From CAYRFF01 sp964436125 (lineage in GTDB: Bacteria > Bacteroidota > Bacteroidia > Chitinophagales > Saprospiraceae), in assembly GCA_964436125.1 (NCBI GenBank), contig CAYTBT010000015.1, positions 1 through 64,000 of the forward strand: 64,000 nucleotides of DNA. The letters are read 5' to 3'. Numbering within the stretch: position 1 is the stretch's first letter; the number at the start of each line of letters is the position of its first letter. The position numbers and the translations under genes were made by a program. Positions 34,476 to 44,094 of the stretch are shown here, in pieces. Below the pieces are notes generated by a model. The model had not been told where the DNA came from. It searched no databases and worked only from the letters and a program-made list of their open reading frames with translations.

Positions 34476-34856
34476 ATGGATCGCGTACAAGTAGAAATGG
34501 AGTTTATTTTCAGGGCATCACCTGCTATTCTGTATAAATTTCTTACTATGCCTGATTGCCTCATAAGGTGGTTTTCTGATGGCGTAACAATAGAGGACGA
34601 TATTTTCACTTACACATGGAATGGATATGAAGAACAAGCTGAATTACTCGAGGATGAGGAAGGTGAGCATCTGCGATTCCATTGGCTAGATTCCGAGGAT
34701 GAGGACGAGTATTTTCAGTTTGATATAACTAGAAGCTCTGTAACGGGTGAAACCATTCTCGAGATAACAGACTTTGCCGATGAAGACGAGGTCGAGGAGC
34801 AAGAGGCGTACTGGGAGAAAAACATGGATAAGCTGAAACAAGCTTGCGGCGGATAG
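34476..34856 (+). CDS. START-like (SRPBCC) domain protein
   Basis: Small cytoplasmic protein of 126 residues with the helix-grip fold typical of START-like/AHSA1-type proteins. It opens with VEMEFIFRASPAILYKFLTMPDCLIRWF (the part before the first loop is diagnostic), has alternating beta strands, a very acidic middle (SEDEDEYFQFDI, ADEDEVEEQE) and a C-terminal helix. This single-domain form is conserved in Bacteroidota, but its ligand is unknown. It is convergent with the ferredoxin gene, 19 bases away. Confidence 0.85.
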   Translation: MDRVQVEMEFIFRASPAILYKFLTMPDCLIRWFSDGVTIEDDIFTYTWNGYEEQAELLEDEEGEHLRFHWLDSEDEDEYFQFDITRSSVTGETILEITDFADEDEVEEQEAYWEKNMDKLKQACGG

Positions 34857-34875
34857 CTATACTCATCACATTCCA

Positions 34876-35199
34876 TTATTCAGGTGCAAGTCGGACAATT
34901 AAATTATCCAGTTCTTCAGTAATGGGGATCTGGCAAGCAAGCCGGCTTTTATCGTCATCGACAAAGAAAGCTTGATCGAGCATATCTTCTTCGTCCTCAT
35001 TCATTGCATCGAGTTTATGGTCACTCTCGACGTACACGTGACAGGAAGCACATAATGCCATTCCACCACAAGTACCGGCAACCGGCAATTCAGAGGCCTT
35101 ACAGACTTCCATAAGGTTTAATTGCATATCGGTCGGGACTTTTACGCGATGCTCTTTCCCCCTTCTATCGATAATTGTTATTGTAATCTCTTTACTCAT
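34876..35199 (-). CDS. 2Fe-2S ferredoxin, adrenodoxin type
   Basis: Small electron carrier of about 107 residues. Cluster ligands fit the adrenodoxin pattern: C-x5-C-x2-C in TCGGMALCASC, then a fourth cysteine in RLACQI. It ends in the acidic style of this family. The start ATG at 35199 overlaps the stop of the upstream reductase gene within ATGAGTAA; the longer frame to 35211 is less likely. The coupling with a ferredoxin-NADP reductase gene suggests that the two proteins form an electron chain; its acceptor is not known from the sequence. Confidence 0.92.
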   Translation of the reverse strand: MSKEITITIIDRRGKEHRVKVPTDMQLNLMEVCKASELPVAGTCGGMALCASCHVYVESDHKLDAMNEDEEDMLDQAFFVDDDKSRLACQIPITEELDNLIVRLAPE

Positions 35200-36217
35200 C
35201 CTCAAATCCATGTATTCCCGTTACAGTCGTATATTTGAACGATAATTTCTGTTCAGGATTGACAATTTTAAACGCAGATTGACACATCAATGTCGCCTCG
35301 TGGAAACCGCACAAAATCAGTTTTAGCTTTCCTTTATATGTATTAATATCTCCTATTGCATATATTCCGGGAATATTGGTCGAGTAGTCTAGCGTGTCAA
35401 CTTCGATTGCATTCTTCGTGATATTTAAGCCCCAATCGGCAATCGGGCCCAGCTTGGGACTTAATCCAAATAAGGGGATAAAATGATCTGTCGATTGTAG
35501 GATTGCCCCCTCGTGTTTATGCTGTATCTCGACTTCCGTCAAATGTCCATTTCCTCCCAATCCCGTAACTTGTGCTTCAGTTATGAGCTTAATCTTTCCC
35601 GCTTCATCGAGTTTTTTAACCTTATCTACGCTGTCCGGCGCTCCTCTGAAACGCGTCCTTCTATGAACCATAATCAACTCACTCGCAATATCACTTAAAT
35701 GAATTGCCCAGTCAAGTGCGGAATCCCCACCACCTGCTATAACAACCCGTTTATCTCTGTACAACTCCGGATTCTTAATAATGTACTCAACCCCATTATC
35801 TTCATAGTCTTGAATATTATCTATCGGTGGCTTTCTAGGTTCAAAGCATCCAAGTCCACCGGCAATTGCGAGTACGGGCGCTTTATGCACAGTTCCTTTA
35901 TGTGTCGTAAGGATAAAATGTCCCTTTTCATCTCTTTCAATTTTTTCTGCTCTTTCTCCCAGTGTAAATCCAGGCTTAAATGGCCTTATCTGCTCCATCA
36001 GATTATCCACTAGTTCACTCGCATTCACCGATGGATAACCGGGAATATCGTAAATAGGCTTCTTGGGGTAAATCTCAGCGAGTTGTCCGCCCGGTTGCGG
36101 TAGAGAATCTACAAGATGACAATGCATCTTTAATAAGCCTGCCTCAAATACAGTAAATAGCCCTACCGGACCTGCTCCTACGATCAGAATGTCGGTATTG
36201 ATGATACCTTTTTCCAT
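35192..36217 (-). CDS. Ferredoxin-NADP(+) reductase, thioredoxin-reductase-like
   Basis: FAD enzyme that transfers electrons between NADPH and ferredoxin. The 341 residues have the FAD motif GAGPVGLFTVFEAG (near residue 13), QPGGQL, the NADP motif VIAGGGDSALDWA, and the C-terminal AIGDINTY FAD-binding element. It lacks the redox CxxC of thioredoxin reductase, which places it with the YumC-type FNRs. It shares the ATGAGTAA overlap with the downstream ferredoxin gene. The 116-base gap to the hydratase gene leaves room for its own promoter. Confidence 0.93.
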   Translation of the reverse strand: MEKGIINTDILIVGAGPVGLFTVFEAGLLKMHCHLVDSLPQPGGQLAEIYPKKPIYDIPGYPSVNASELVDNLMEQIRPFKPGFTLGERAEKIERDEKGHFILTTHKGTVHKAPVLAIAGGLGCFEPRKPPIDNIQDYEDNGVEYIIKNPELYRDKRVVIAGGGDSALDWAIHLSDIASELIMVHRRTRFRGAPDSVDKVKKLDEAGKIKLITEAQVTGLGGNGHLTEVEIQHKHEGAILQSTDHFIPLFGLSPKLGPIADWGLNITKNAIEVDTLDYSTNIPGIYAIGDINTYKGKLKLILCGFHEATLMCQSAFKIVNPEQKLSFKYTTVTGIHGFEDE

Positions 36218-36333
36218 GAATTATTCTACTTAAAAGTTCTTTCTTAATCTTTTCTCTGAAAGCCTTATGTGTAGTTGAATGTTTAAGAAAACCCGGTCTT
36301 AATTCTGGAGTATAAGTTCTTTTTTCTGCTTAG

Positions 36334-37116
36334 CTAGTTCCCTGTAAACTCGGCTTTCCTTTTCTCCAGGAATGCCATTGCTCCTTCTCTGAAATCCTCT
36401 GTTTCACTCACAATCCCAAAACTTTCAACCTCCTTCTCATAACCATTGATCAAGGGATGTGTATGTGCATTAACAGTCTTGATAATATGTGCAATTGCAA
36501 TCGGTGCTTTATTCAGGATTTTAACGAGCAACTCTCTTGCAGTAGATAAAACAGATTCCGGTTCAACAACCTTGTTTACCAGACCTAAATGATGTGCGGT
36601 CTCCGCATCAATATTTTCAGCTGTCATTAAATATTCCATAGCCTTGGTACGACCGATATAATCGACGAGTCGTTGTGTTCCACCATAACCGGGAATCAAG
36701 CCGAGATTTACCTCCGGTTGCCCAAATGCTGCTTCGGAACTCGCAATCCGCAAGTGACATGCCATCGCAAGTTCACATCCCCCGCCAAGCGCATAGCCAT
36801 TTACAGCAGCAACCACAGGAACCGTAGATTGCTCAATAGCATTGAAGGTCTCGTGGCCAAATTGTGACATCTCCCGGCCTTCACCCGGCTCGAGCGAGAG
36901 GAATTCTTTTATATCCGCACCTGCAACAAATGCTTTCTCGCCCGCACCGGTGATAATCACACCGCGGATTGTTTCATTTGCCTTGAGCTCCTGGGTAAAA
37001 AAGGTATGCAACTCCTTCATAGTCCCGGTATTTAAAGCATTCAGTGCTTCGGGCCGGTTTATCGTTAATAATGCTATATTTTCTTTAACTACAACTGTTA
37101 TAAATTGATAACTCAT
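36334..37116 (-). CDS. Enoyl-CoA hydratase/isomerase (crotonase family)
   Basis: Hydrates 2-enoyl-CoA, probably in fatty acid or amino acid degradation. The 260 residues show the crotonase oxyanion-hole region (GAGEKAFVAGADIKEF), the VNGYALGGGCELAMACHLRIA segment with one catalytic glutamate (its core GYALGGGCELA is diagnostic), and QPEVNLGLIPGYGGTQRL with the second. Length is typical. It lies 27 bases after the glycosyltransferase gene on the same strand, which may only reflect shared transcription. The exact acyl substrate is not predictable. Confidence 0.94.
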   Translation of the reverse strand: MSYQFITVVVKENIALLTINRPEALNALNTGTMKELHTFFTQELKANETIRGVIITGAGEKAFVAGADIKEFLSLEPGEGREMSQFGHETFNAIEQSTVPVVAAVNGYALGGGCELAMACHLRIASSEAAFGQPEVNLGLIPGYGGTQRLVDYIGRTKAMEYLMTAENIDAETAHHLGLVNKVVEPESVLSTARELLVKILNKAPIAIAHIIKTVNAHTHPLINGYEKEVESFGIVSETEDFREGAMAFLEKRKAEFTGN

Positions 37117-37143
37117 ATTTCTTACTTCTTTTAGAGGGTAAAG

Positions 37144-38418
37144 TTACGATTGTATAAGCTGCTTACACAATTTTCTATACCTTTTTGCAAGCTCATCTCG
37201 GCTGAATTGCTTGATATATTCTTCATCCCTTGTGCGTTGTGGCTTGTTTATAAACGAGTTTAGCTTACGCAAAACAACGGCAGGATCTTCATCATAACTA
37301 AACATTTCACCACAGCCGGATTCTCTCAGGATACGCGCTGCATCGCCTTCCGGATTCCCAAATCCCAAGATCGGTTTTCCACTTGCCATAAGCTCAAATA
37401 TCTTGCCCGGAATCGTTGTAGTGCCCATTTCAGATTTATTGGAAAGCAATAATAATATTGTTGATTCTGCATATAGCTTCAATACAGCATTGTGATCTAT
37501 ATATCCGACATTAACTAGCTTGTCGCCTAGTTCTGAAATCTCTCTGCTCCTGAGCATTACTGATTCACTTATCGGACCTGCAAATACTACCTTCACTTCA
37601 TGCTCTTCCCGGAATTCTCCCAAAGCATTCCATAAACAACTTGCATATCTATACTGATTATATATTCCTGCATGGCTGACTACAATTTCGGAACCACTTT
37701 CATTCTCCATATTCTGAAAATCAGCCGCATCAAAACCATTGGGAATTGTATGGAATTTCTCAAGGTCAAATTTTTCAAGATAATCAGGTAAGCTATACGA
37801 TGTTCCCACAACAGCGTCTGCTGTACTCAACATCCTGCGTTCATATTCTTTATACCGTTTAATTGTACCACCTTTAACACCGAGATCACCGACAAAGTCT
37901 AGTTGAGATATCGGGTCTCGCACGTCCATTATCCATTTCAAATCTGAGAATTTCTGCGAGCACAAATAGCCGATTTTATGTAAACTATGCGGCGGTCCAC
38001 TAGTAATTATAACGTCGATATCGTTCTGTGGAATGTATTGAGACAGGAAACGGGCAGATGGTTTTACCCAGAATTTTCTTGGATCCGGCATAAAGAAGTT
38101 TGCCCTTATGAAGCGTAAAACCTTACTTATAAAACTCTTCTTTGCACCGGCATTATCAGTTCCCGTGTTATTAATTTTCTTTCCGGTAATAAGGCGTGCA
38201 ATTTTATATGGCTCCCATATATTCCGTTTAACTACCTTAACATCCGGATGTACATCATCCATCAAGGTTTCATCTTTGATATGAAAATCGGGATTGGCAG
38301 GAGTGAGGACATGAACATTGCATTCTTCTCCCTGCATATACTTTGTCATTTTTAGCCACCTCTGAACACCGGAACCGGCAGATGGCGGCCAATAATATAC
38401 GACTACAAGTACATTCAT
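37144..38418 (-). CDS. Glycosyltransferase, GT4-like
   Basis: Predicted GT-B fold sugar transferase of 424 residues. The N-terminus VVYYWPPSAGSGVQRWLKM is the acceptor-side glycine loop found in GT4-like enzymes. The C-terminal half contains VSHAGIYNQYRYA, VNVGYIDHNAVLKLYA and the donor-binding stretch GTTTIPGKIFELMASGKPIL. Its start overlaps the YfhO-type gene stop by 4 bases (ATGA), so translation is coupled. An exact 11-mer copy lies in its 3' third. Donor and acceptor are unknown; surface polysaccharide work is plausible. Confidence 0.85.
   Translation of the reverse strand: MNVLVVVYYWPPSAGSGVQRWLKMTKYMQGEECNVHVLTPANPDFHIKDETLMDDVHPDVKVVKRNIWEPYKIARLITGKKINNTGTDNAGAKKSFISKVLRFIRANFFMPDPRKFWVKPSARFLSQYIPQNDIDVIITSGPPHSLHKIGYLCSQKFSDLKWIMDVRDPISQLDFVGDLGVKGGTIKRYKEYERRMLSTADAVVGTSYSLPDYLEKFDLEKFHTIPNGFDAADFQNMENESGSEIVVSHAGIYNQYRYASCLWNALGEFREEHEVKVVFAGPISESVMLRSREISELGDKLVNVGYIDHNAVLKLYAESTILLLLSNKSEMGTTTIPGKIFELMASGKPILGFGNPEGDAARILRESGCGEMFSYDEDPAVVLRKLNSFINKPQRTRDEEYIKQFSRDELAKRYRKLCKQLIQS
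37263..37273 (+). repeat. GCTTACGCAAA word, exact copy (in glycosyltransferase)
   Basis: Exact copy, antisense to the glycosyltransferase gene. The sense strand reads TTTGCGTAAGC and encodes Leu-Arg-Lys-Leu. Confidence 0.6.
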
Positions 38419-40817
38419 ACTTTCTGATTATTTTTTCTATATGCGAGATAGAATAAGCCGATCACACCTATAAACAACAATACTGAACTTATATAAGAAA
38501 TTGTGAGTCCTGAGTAATATGTCTCCGGATGAAAGCGCATTACAATCTTGTGTTTTCCCGCCGGCACTTCAATCCCTCTCAATGCATAATCAACACGGAA
38601 TAGCGGGACTTCCTTCCCATCGACGTAAGCTTTCCATCCTTTATCCGGTCCGTACCATATTTCAGAGAAGACGACTAGTGAATTACCGGGATTGTCCGAT
38701 GAATAGCTTAATTCTTCCGGTGTGTACTTAGTTAATTTAATTGTACCACTTGTAGAATAATCCTGAAACTTTAAATCATCCGCAAATTCCTTATGAATTA
38801 CCGCAGTTGTCCCTAAATCTGTGTTGTCTAAGCTCTGTATTTCTTCCTCATCGGATTGAACAAGCTTAACATTTTTTACATACCATGCATTGCCGTATGC
38901 ATCCGGATTGGGAATAAGTTGTTGTTCACGCGTGATGATATACTTTGTGTTTAACATATTGAGCACCTGCTTATTCCCTTTGGAAATATCGTGTTCAATA
39001 AGATCTTGATAGCGTTGCAACTTAGCCGCATGATATCCACCTATTGTCTTGTAAAAATGTGACGAAGTAGAGCTGTTAAACGTATTAATGGATAAATCAT
39101 AAACGCGAAAATACGGGTCGGTGTCTTTCATGATTTTTTTATCCACCGGACGTGGCTGTATCTGATGAAGGACTGTACGAGCTCGATGAAAACTATCGGC
39201 ATTAATATAGCGCTTTCCTATCCCCCAGATATCAAATAATACAAGTACCGCGATAATAGCCAAAAGAACCCTGCTCTTGATTTTATCCCTTAAATTAAGC
39301 CATAATGCACCAGAAGCAAGTAAAATGAGAATAATACTTCTCCATGCATCTTTGCTTAGTAATGCAGCACGCGCATCAAGCAGTGGATCAATATTCAATC
39401 CTTGTCCAGTAAATCTTGCATCACCGGCTGCTTCAAATCCATAAGTGGATGCAATAATCCAAGCTAATACACATAAGCCCACACTTATCCCTGCTCCGAT
39501 GTAAAGCTTCTTCTGCAATACCTTTTTTGAAGCTTTGGATTGCAGAAAATCCTTTAATCCTACTGCGCCACCCATTGCCATCAACAGGGATGTAATGGGC
39601 ATGATGGAATTGGGGGTACGGAATTTATCAAATAAAGGCACATAATCAAACATAAACCTATTCAGCCACTCAGCATGTTTTCCCATTGACAAGAGAATGG
39701 TAAACACTGTAGCAATCAGAATCCAATGGTAAAATTTCCCACCTTTGATAAAATATCCTAGGATAAAGAAAAGGACAAATAAAATGCCGAGGTATGCCGG
39801 ACCAGAAGTAAATGGGAGTCCACCGTGATACAAGGGAGCATTTCCATCATTATTCCGCAGGATCTGCGACCATATCCTATCCTGCTTTAAGTCATCACTC
39901 CAGTCGGCAGGTTCCATAGAACCACCACCGGCGGCTCCGGGAATAAATATAGTCATAACATCTTGTAAATTCTGAGACCAAGCCATTGCATAATCCCAGT
40001 CAAGTCCACTGTCAGCTTCCTGATCGCCTCCCGGTTTTCCTCCCTCATCGAGAATAGGCGTACCGCGTATGGAACTATCGAGATACTCTGCGGTAGTCAT
40101 AAGGAGATTGGCAGAGCATCCTACGGCTATCGCAAGTCCTACAAGGAGACCTAGGCTAGCTTTCCCGAAGCCTAAGAATTCTTTTTCTTTTATAGCATCT
40201 ATCGCCTGGATAATCACATAAAACACCAGAGGAAAGCTCATGTAGTAGAGCATCTGTGGGTGATTGGCAAAGAGGCCGACACTAGCACCGATCATAAATA
40301 AGGCTATCCCAATCAGAAATTTCTTACGATATGCAAGGATTACACCTGCCGTTAAAAGTGGCAGAAAGCTTAATACGCGCATCTTGGATGTGTGGCCGGC
40401 TCCATATAAGGTAATAATTGCGGCCGTGTATGTAAAACCGATCGCTCCCATCACGGCAATCCAAGAACTACAGCCTAGACATATAAGCAAGATATACATA
40501 CAGATAGAACATGCGAGAAAGTATCCTATGGGGCGATTAATGAATAGTTGGAAGGTTTTTTCTATATACTTGGAAATATTTCCCGGTTGATTATTGGCTA
40601 TCTGGTATGTAGGCATTCCACCGAACATAGCATTGGTCCACAGTGGTGTATGGCCTGTTTTCTGCCTCCAATTGGTTATTTCCGTGGCCATTCCACGATA
40701 ATTGGTCAAGTCAGATTGATTTAATTTCTTACCTTGAATCTGCGGATAAAAATAAACACAAGAGAGCACAAGCAAGACCAGTATGCTTATAATATGTGGA
40801 AGAAGTTTTTTCATCAT
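38415..40817 (-). CDS. YfhO-family polytopic membrane protein
   Basis: Large inner-membrane protein of 800 residues with about a dozen hydrophobic helices, a first helix at about 7-26 and a last at about 770-793. An extracytoplasmic loop with NQSDLTNYRGMATEI and WTNAMFGGMPTYQ, plus a soluble C-terminal part with YGPDKGWKAYVDGKEVP, fits the YfhO family (GT-C-like fold, linked in Firmicutes to lipoteichoic acid glycosylation). The substrate here is unknown. The 4-base overlap with a glycosyltransferase gene supports a shared glycosylation role. ATG at residue 2 is an alternative start. Confidence 0.88.
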   Translation of the reverse strand: MMKKLLPHIISILVLLVLSCVYFYPQIQGKKLNQSDLTNYRGMATEITNWRQKTGHTPLWTNAMFGGMPTYQIANNQPGNISKYIEKTFQLFINRPIGYFLACSICMYILLICLGCSSWIAVMGAIGFTYTAAIITLYGAGHTSKMRVLSFLPLLTAGVILAYRKKFLIGIALFMIGASVGLFANHPQMLYYMSFPLVFYVIIQAIDAIKEKEFLGFGKASLGLLVGLAIAVGCSANLLMTTAEYLDSSIRGTPILDEGGKPGGDQEADSGLDWDYAMAWSQNLQDVMTIFIPGAAGGGSMEPADWSDDLKQDRIWSQILRNNDGNAPLYHGGLPFTSGPAYLGILFVLFFILGYFIKGGKFYHWILIATVFTILLSMGKHAEWLNRFMFDYVPLFDKFRTPNSIMPITSLLMAMGGAVGLKDFLQSKASKKVLQKKLYIGAGISVGLCVLAWIIASTYGFEAAGDARFTGQGLNIDPLLDARAALLSKDAWRSIILILLASGALWLNLRDKIKSRVLLAIIAVLVLFDIWGIGKRYINADSFHRARTVLHQIQPRPVDKKIMKDTDPYFRVYDLSINTFNSSTSSHFYKTIGGYHAAKLQRYQDLIEHDISKGNKQVLNMLNTKYIITREQQLIPNPDAYGNAWYVKNVKLVQSDEEEIQSLDNTDLGTTAVIHKEFADDLKFQDYSTSGTIKLTKYTPEELSYSSDNPGNSLVVFSEIWYGPDKGWKAYVDGKEVPLFRVDYALRGIEVPAGKHKIVMRFHPETYYSGLTISYISSVLLFIGVIGLFYLAYRKNNQKV

Positions 40818-40864
40818 GATACAATGAAGTCGTTGATAAATAATAATTTCTATTGCAAATGTAG

Positions 40865-41854
40865 TTATTTCTGAATGATTTCATTCTCATAGAGCTTAAT
40901 CCTTATCCCATTTTTAGTAAGCTCACCCGTAAGCATGCCGTGCGTGTTAAAAACCTTGGCAATATTTCCCTTCCTATCCACAGCAATGAAACCGCCATTA
41001 ATCTTCTTTTCGTTCATAAAAACTCGGAGATGCGCAGCAGCTTCTCCCAGACTTATATTCTTGTATTTCATCCTGGCATGTAGATCATAGGCTACCGCAT
41101 AGCGGATAAAATATTCTCCGTGTCCCGTGCAAGAAATCGCACAAGTTTCATTATCAGCATAAGTTCCCGCACCGATTATCGGAGAATCCCCTATTCTTCC
41201 ATATCGTTTCATCGACATGCCCCCGGTTGATGTTCCAGCGGCTAGGTTCCCATAGCTATCTAGCACGACGCAACCTACCGTACCGTGTTTTTCAAGGTTT
41301 TTCCGCTTTTCCCAGTTCTGCTTGCGTTGATAAGTGTCAAAATAGCTATTCTTAACTTGCTTCAATCCATGCCTTTCGGCAAATTCATCGGCTCCTGCCC
41401 CACTTAATAAGACATGTACAGAAGAATCCATCACAAGTCTCGCCGCCTTAATAGGATTCTTAGTATGCTTTATTCCTGCTACTGCACCGGCTCTACAGGT
41501 TTTGCCCTCCATAATAGAGGCATCAAGTGTATGTATGCCATCAGCCGTAAATACTGCACCTTTCCCTGCATTAAACAATGGATCATTTTCCATCATAACA
41601 ATGCATGCTTGCACTACATCTACGCTTCTCGCTCCATCTCGTAGCATAGAATCAGCCTTGAGCAATATTTCCGTGAATGTTTTCTCGTATTCAGCTCGCT
41701 TCTCTGCAGTCACATAATCCTCGCTATATGATCCTGCTCCGCCATGGATTAACACTACGTAATCGCCGGAAGAGCTTTGACTACTTCCTAGCTGGTTCAA
41801 TTTGCAACTCCCTAGTAAAAAAAGAAAAGATAAATAACATATAAAGTATCTCAT
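40865..41854 (-). CDS. Isoaspartyl peptidase/L-asparaginase (Ntn hydrolase), lipoprotein
   Basis: Plant-type asparaginase expected to cleave itself before the nucleophile T192 in KHGTVGC and then hydrolyse isoaspartyl dipeptides or asparagine. Of 329 residues, the first 16 form a lipoprotein signal ending LLGSC (C17), so it should be membrane-attached outside the cytoplasm. Family motifs include LIHGGAG near 35, NAGKGAVFTADG, and ISCTGHGEYFIR. It overlaps the acyltransferase gene by 4 bases (ATGA). The periplasmic location suggests peptide scavenging, an inference. Confidence 0.93.
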   Translation of the reverse strand: MRYFICYLSFLFLLGSCKLNQLGSSQSSSGDYVVLIHGGAGSYSEDYVTAEKRAEYEKTFTEILLKADSMLRDGARSVDVVQACIVMMENDPLFNAGKGAVFTADGIHTLDASIMEGKTCRAGAVAGIKHTKNPIKAARLVMDSSVHVLLSGAGADEFAERHGLKQVKNSYFDTYQRKQNWEKRKNLEKHGTVGCVVLDSYGNLAAGTSTGGMSMKRYGRIGDSPIIGAGTYADNETCAISCTGHGEYFIRYAVAYDLHARMKYKNISLGEAAAHLRVFMNEKKINGGFIAVDRKGNIAKVFNTHGMLTGELTKNGIRIKLYENEIIQK

Positions 41855-43098
41855 AAATCAAAGTATTTCAACACATTGTTTCTCTGCTGTTTATACATTT
41901 CCAATTCCTGAGACGATAGCTTGGATAGTCGAGCAGAGTCCCGCCATTTATAGTAGAGATCACCACATTTGCGTAAGCTATATAAACCAATGGGTAAAGT
42001 AAGGATAAAAGTCCATATCAGCATATTACCTATATTAAAAGCAAGCACAATCAGTAAAATAAGCACTAGAATCACCGACCCTAACATGAGAATCCCAAGA
42101 TATACCGGAATCTGAAATTCATGGTTAAATTTCACAGAGCGCAGTACTTTCCGTGCTAGCAGCCAAGGCAAGCCGAGTAAGAGCATCGCAGGAATAGATA
42201 AAATTGCCCAGAAAATAATAGCCAGCGTATTCCCAATGCCAAATTTTAAGACCGGAACGCCGAGATGGCTCTGTGTTTTTTCATTGAGAAAATGTATTTT
42301 ATCTGCCAGAGGCTTAAGTTTCTCTTTCTCTGCATCCTCTGCTTCACTTATGGCTGCAACTCTCCGGAGAAGCTTAAATATCTCCAGTTTACTGCATTTT
42401 AAGCGATTGTAACGCCATTCTTCCGTAACAGTCTGCACTAAGACATTAACCCATTTTTCATCTTTAATCCGATCTATATGGATAGAACCGGCTTTCATAC
42501 GTGCATAGGTTTCTGCTGTAATTTCATTCATTGCATTGTCTCCTTCTTCCAACATTTCAGTCGGGTCAAATGCTTGCGAAATATGGAGAAACACATAAGA
42601 CCGCCAGCGATGAAGCTCCTCATAATTGGTCACTACTGCACTGATAAGTGGGACGATATTGTATTTCTTTGCTGTCCCTAATATAAGCCGTGAAGCACCG
42701 TTTTTCAGACGACGAATACGTTTAACTTCCTTGGTTGTTGCTTCCGGGAATATCGTAACACGTCCACCACTCTCCAGTACTTTAAAAGCTTTTTCAAATG
42801 ATGCAGCATTCTGCCGAAGATTCCGTATTCCATCCCTCTGACGAAAAATGGGAATTTGATTGGTGCCATCAAAGAACCATTTAAATGCAGGCTTAAATAA
42901 ATCGCCTCGTGTCATAAAATGGACTTCTACAGGAAAATAGCTCCCGATAAGACAAGGCTCGACAAATGCACTCGGATGATTGGCTGCAATGACAAGTGCT
43001 TTATCCTTGGACAATCGATCCATACCAAAGATAATCACATCTTTAAAGTATATCTTAACCGCAATTCTCACCAGGTATTTCAGGAAATAATATAGCAT
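41851..43098 (-). CDS. PlsC-like acyltransferase, membrane protein
   Basis: Glycerol-phosphate-type acyltransferase of about 415 residues, likely in phospholipid synthesis. The catalytic HX4D-like motif appears as NHPSAFVEPCLIG with histidine but glutamate in place of the usual aspartate spacing. FFDGTNQIPIFRQRDGI and TIFPEATTKE supply the substrate motifs. Two or three C-terminal helices (about 325-395) anchor it. The frame continues upstream to 43185, where it would overlap the miaA start; ATG 43098 is preferred because it leaves room for a divergent promoter. An exact 11-mer copy lies near the C-terminus. Confidence 0.82.
   Translation of the reverse strand: MLYYFLKYLVRIAVKIYFKDVIIFGMDRLSKDKALVIAANHPSAFVEPCLIGSYFPVEVHFMTRGDLFKPAFKWFFDGTNQIPIFRQRDGIRNLRQNAASFEKAFKVLESGGRVTIFPEATTKEVKRIRRLKNGASRLILGTAKKYNIVPLISAVVTNYEELHRWRSYVFLHISQAFDPTEMLEEGDNAMNEITAETYARMKAGSIHIDRIKDEKWVNVLVQTVTEEWRYNRLKCSKLEIFKLLRRVAAISEAEDAEKEKLKPLADKIHFLNEKTQSHLGVPVLKFGIGNTLAIIFWAILSIPAMLLLGLPWLLARKVLRSVKFNHEFQIPVYLGILMLGSVILVLILLIVLAFNIGNMLIWTFILTLPIGLYSLRKCGDLYYKWRDSARLSKLSSQELEMYKQQRNNVLKYFDL
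41968..41978 (-). repeat. GCTTACGCAAA word, exact copy (in acyltransferase)
   Basis: Exact copy in the sense strand of the acyltransferase gene, encoding Ser-Leu-Arg-Lys close to its C-terminus. Confidence 0.6.
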
Positions 43099-43124
43099 CG
43101 GCACCAGAATATTGAATAGTTTTA

Positions 43125-43132
43125 CATCTTTG
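43125..43132 (+). promoter_or_regulatory. Candidate -7 promoter box of miaA
   Basis: CATCTTTG followed by CA is identical to the -7 box of gap. It lies 36 bases before the miaA GTG, in the space freed if the divergent acyltransferase starts at 43098. No clear -33 element. Confidence 0.35.
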
Positions 43133-43167
43133 CAAATGTACAATTTATCAAAGATTGTAAGTATATC

Positions 43168-44094
43168 GTGAAAGAAAATGCGCAATTTATCGTAATCAGC
43201 GGTCCCACAGCGGTGGGAAAAAGTGCTCTAGCATTGCAGCTTGCCATGGAATTTGATTTGCCTATAATATCTGCGGATAGCCGGCAAGTATTTCGAGAAA
43301 TGTCGATAGGCACTGCAAAGCCTTCTATTGAAGATAGGCTAGGTGTACCACATTTCTGGATGGATGAAAAATCTATCACCGAACATGTCAGTGCAGGGAC
43401 ATTTGTGCGTAATGTTGAGCGGTATCTCGATGAACATAATATATCTACAGCTATTCTCTGCGGCGGGACGCAATTTTATATTGAAAGTTTACTATATGGG
43501 CTAGACAAAATGCCTTCCATTCCGGATACAATCAGAACTGAAGTTCAGAGGCTATACACTTTAAAGGGAATCCGGTACCTACAAGATTATGTCAGGAAAA
43601 ATGATGAATTGTATTATGAAAAAGTTGACAAAGACAACCCAAGGAGGTTATTGAGAGCGGTTGAGCTTATGGAAACAAGTGGGAAGCCCTATAGCTCCTT
43701 CATAAATTCTGAAAAAAGGCGCCTCCCTCGCTATCGCAAAATTGCATTTTTCTTATCCAGGCCACGCGAAATTTTATATGAGAGGATTAATAAGCGAGTG
43801 GAAACTATGTTTTCTGTTGGTCTTGTAGAAGAAGCTCATAAACTCTATCGCACACAGAAGGACAATAAAAATCTTCATACGGTGGGATATCAGGAGCTAT
43901 TCCAGTATTTTTCCGGGAATATAGGTCGCGATGAGGCAATCCGCTTAATAAAACGCAATACACGCAGGTATGCCAAGCGACAACTCACCTGGTATAGGAA
44001 AAATCGCTTCCGTTATATCAAAAGAAATGTAGACCGGCAAGAGTCTATCAGACAAGCCGTAGCTTTATTCCTCCTCGGAAAGCACATCCAGTAA
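43168..44094 (+). CDS. miaA: tRNA dimethylallyltransferase
   Basis: Adds the dimethylallyl group to A37 of certain tRNAs. The 308 residues start at a GTG and show the P-loop GPTAVGKS (12-19), ISADSRQVFREMSIGTAKP with the catalytic aspartate, LCGGTQFYIESLLYG, and the tRNA-contact ending TRRYAKRQLTWYRK. Length is typical. The 3' end overlaps the convergent ArsC-like gene by 30 bases. Confidence 0.96.
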   Translation: MKENAQFIVISGPTAVGKSALALQLAMEFDLPIISADSRQVFREMSIGTAKPSIEDRLGVPHFWMDEKSITEHVSAGTFVRNVERYLDEHNISTAILCGGTQFYIESLLYGLDKMPSIPDTIRTEVQRLYTLKGIRYLQDYVRKNDELYYEKVDKDNPRRLLRAVELMETSGKPYSSFINSEKRRLPRYRKIAFFLSRPREILYERINKRVETMFSVGLVEEAHKLYRTQKDNKNLHTVGYQELFQYFSGNIGRDEAIRLIKRNTRRYAKRQLTWYRKNRFRYIKRNVDRQESIRQAVALFLLGKHIQ

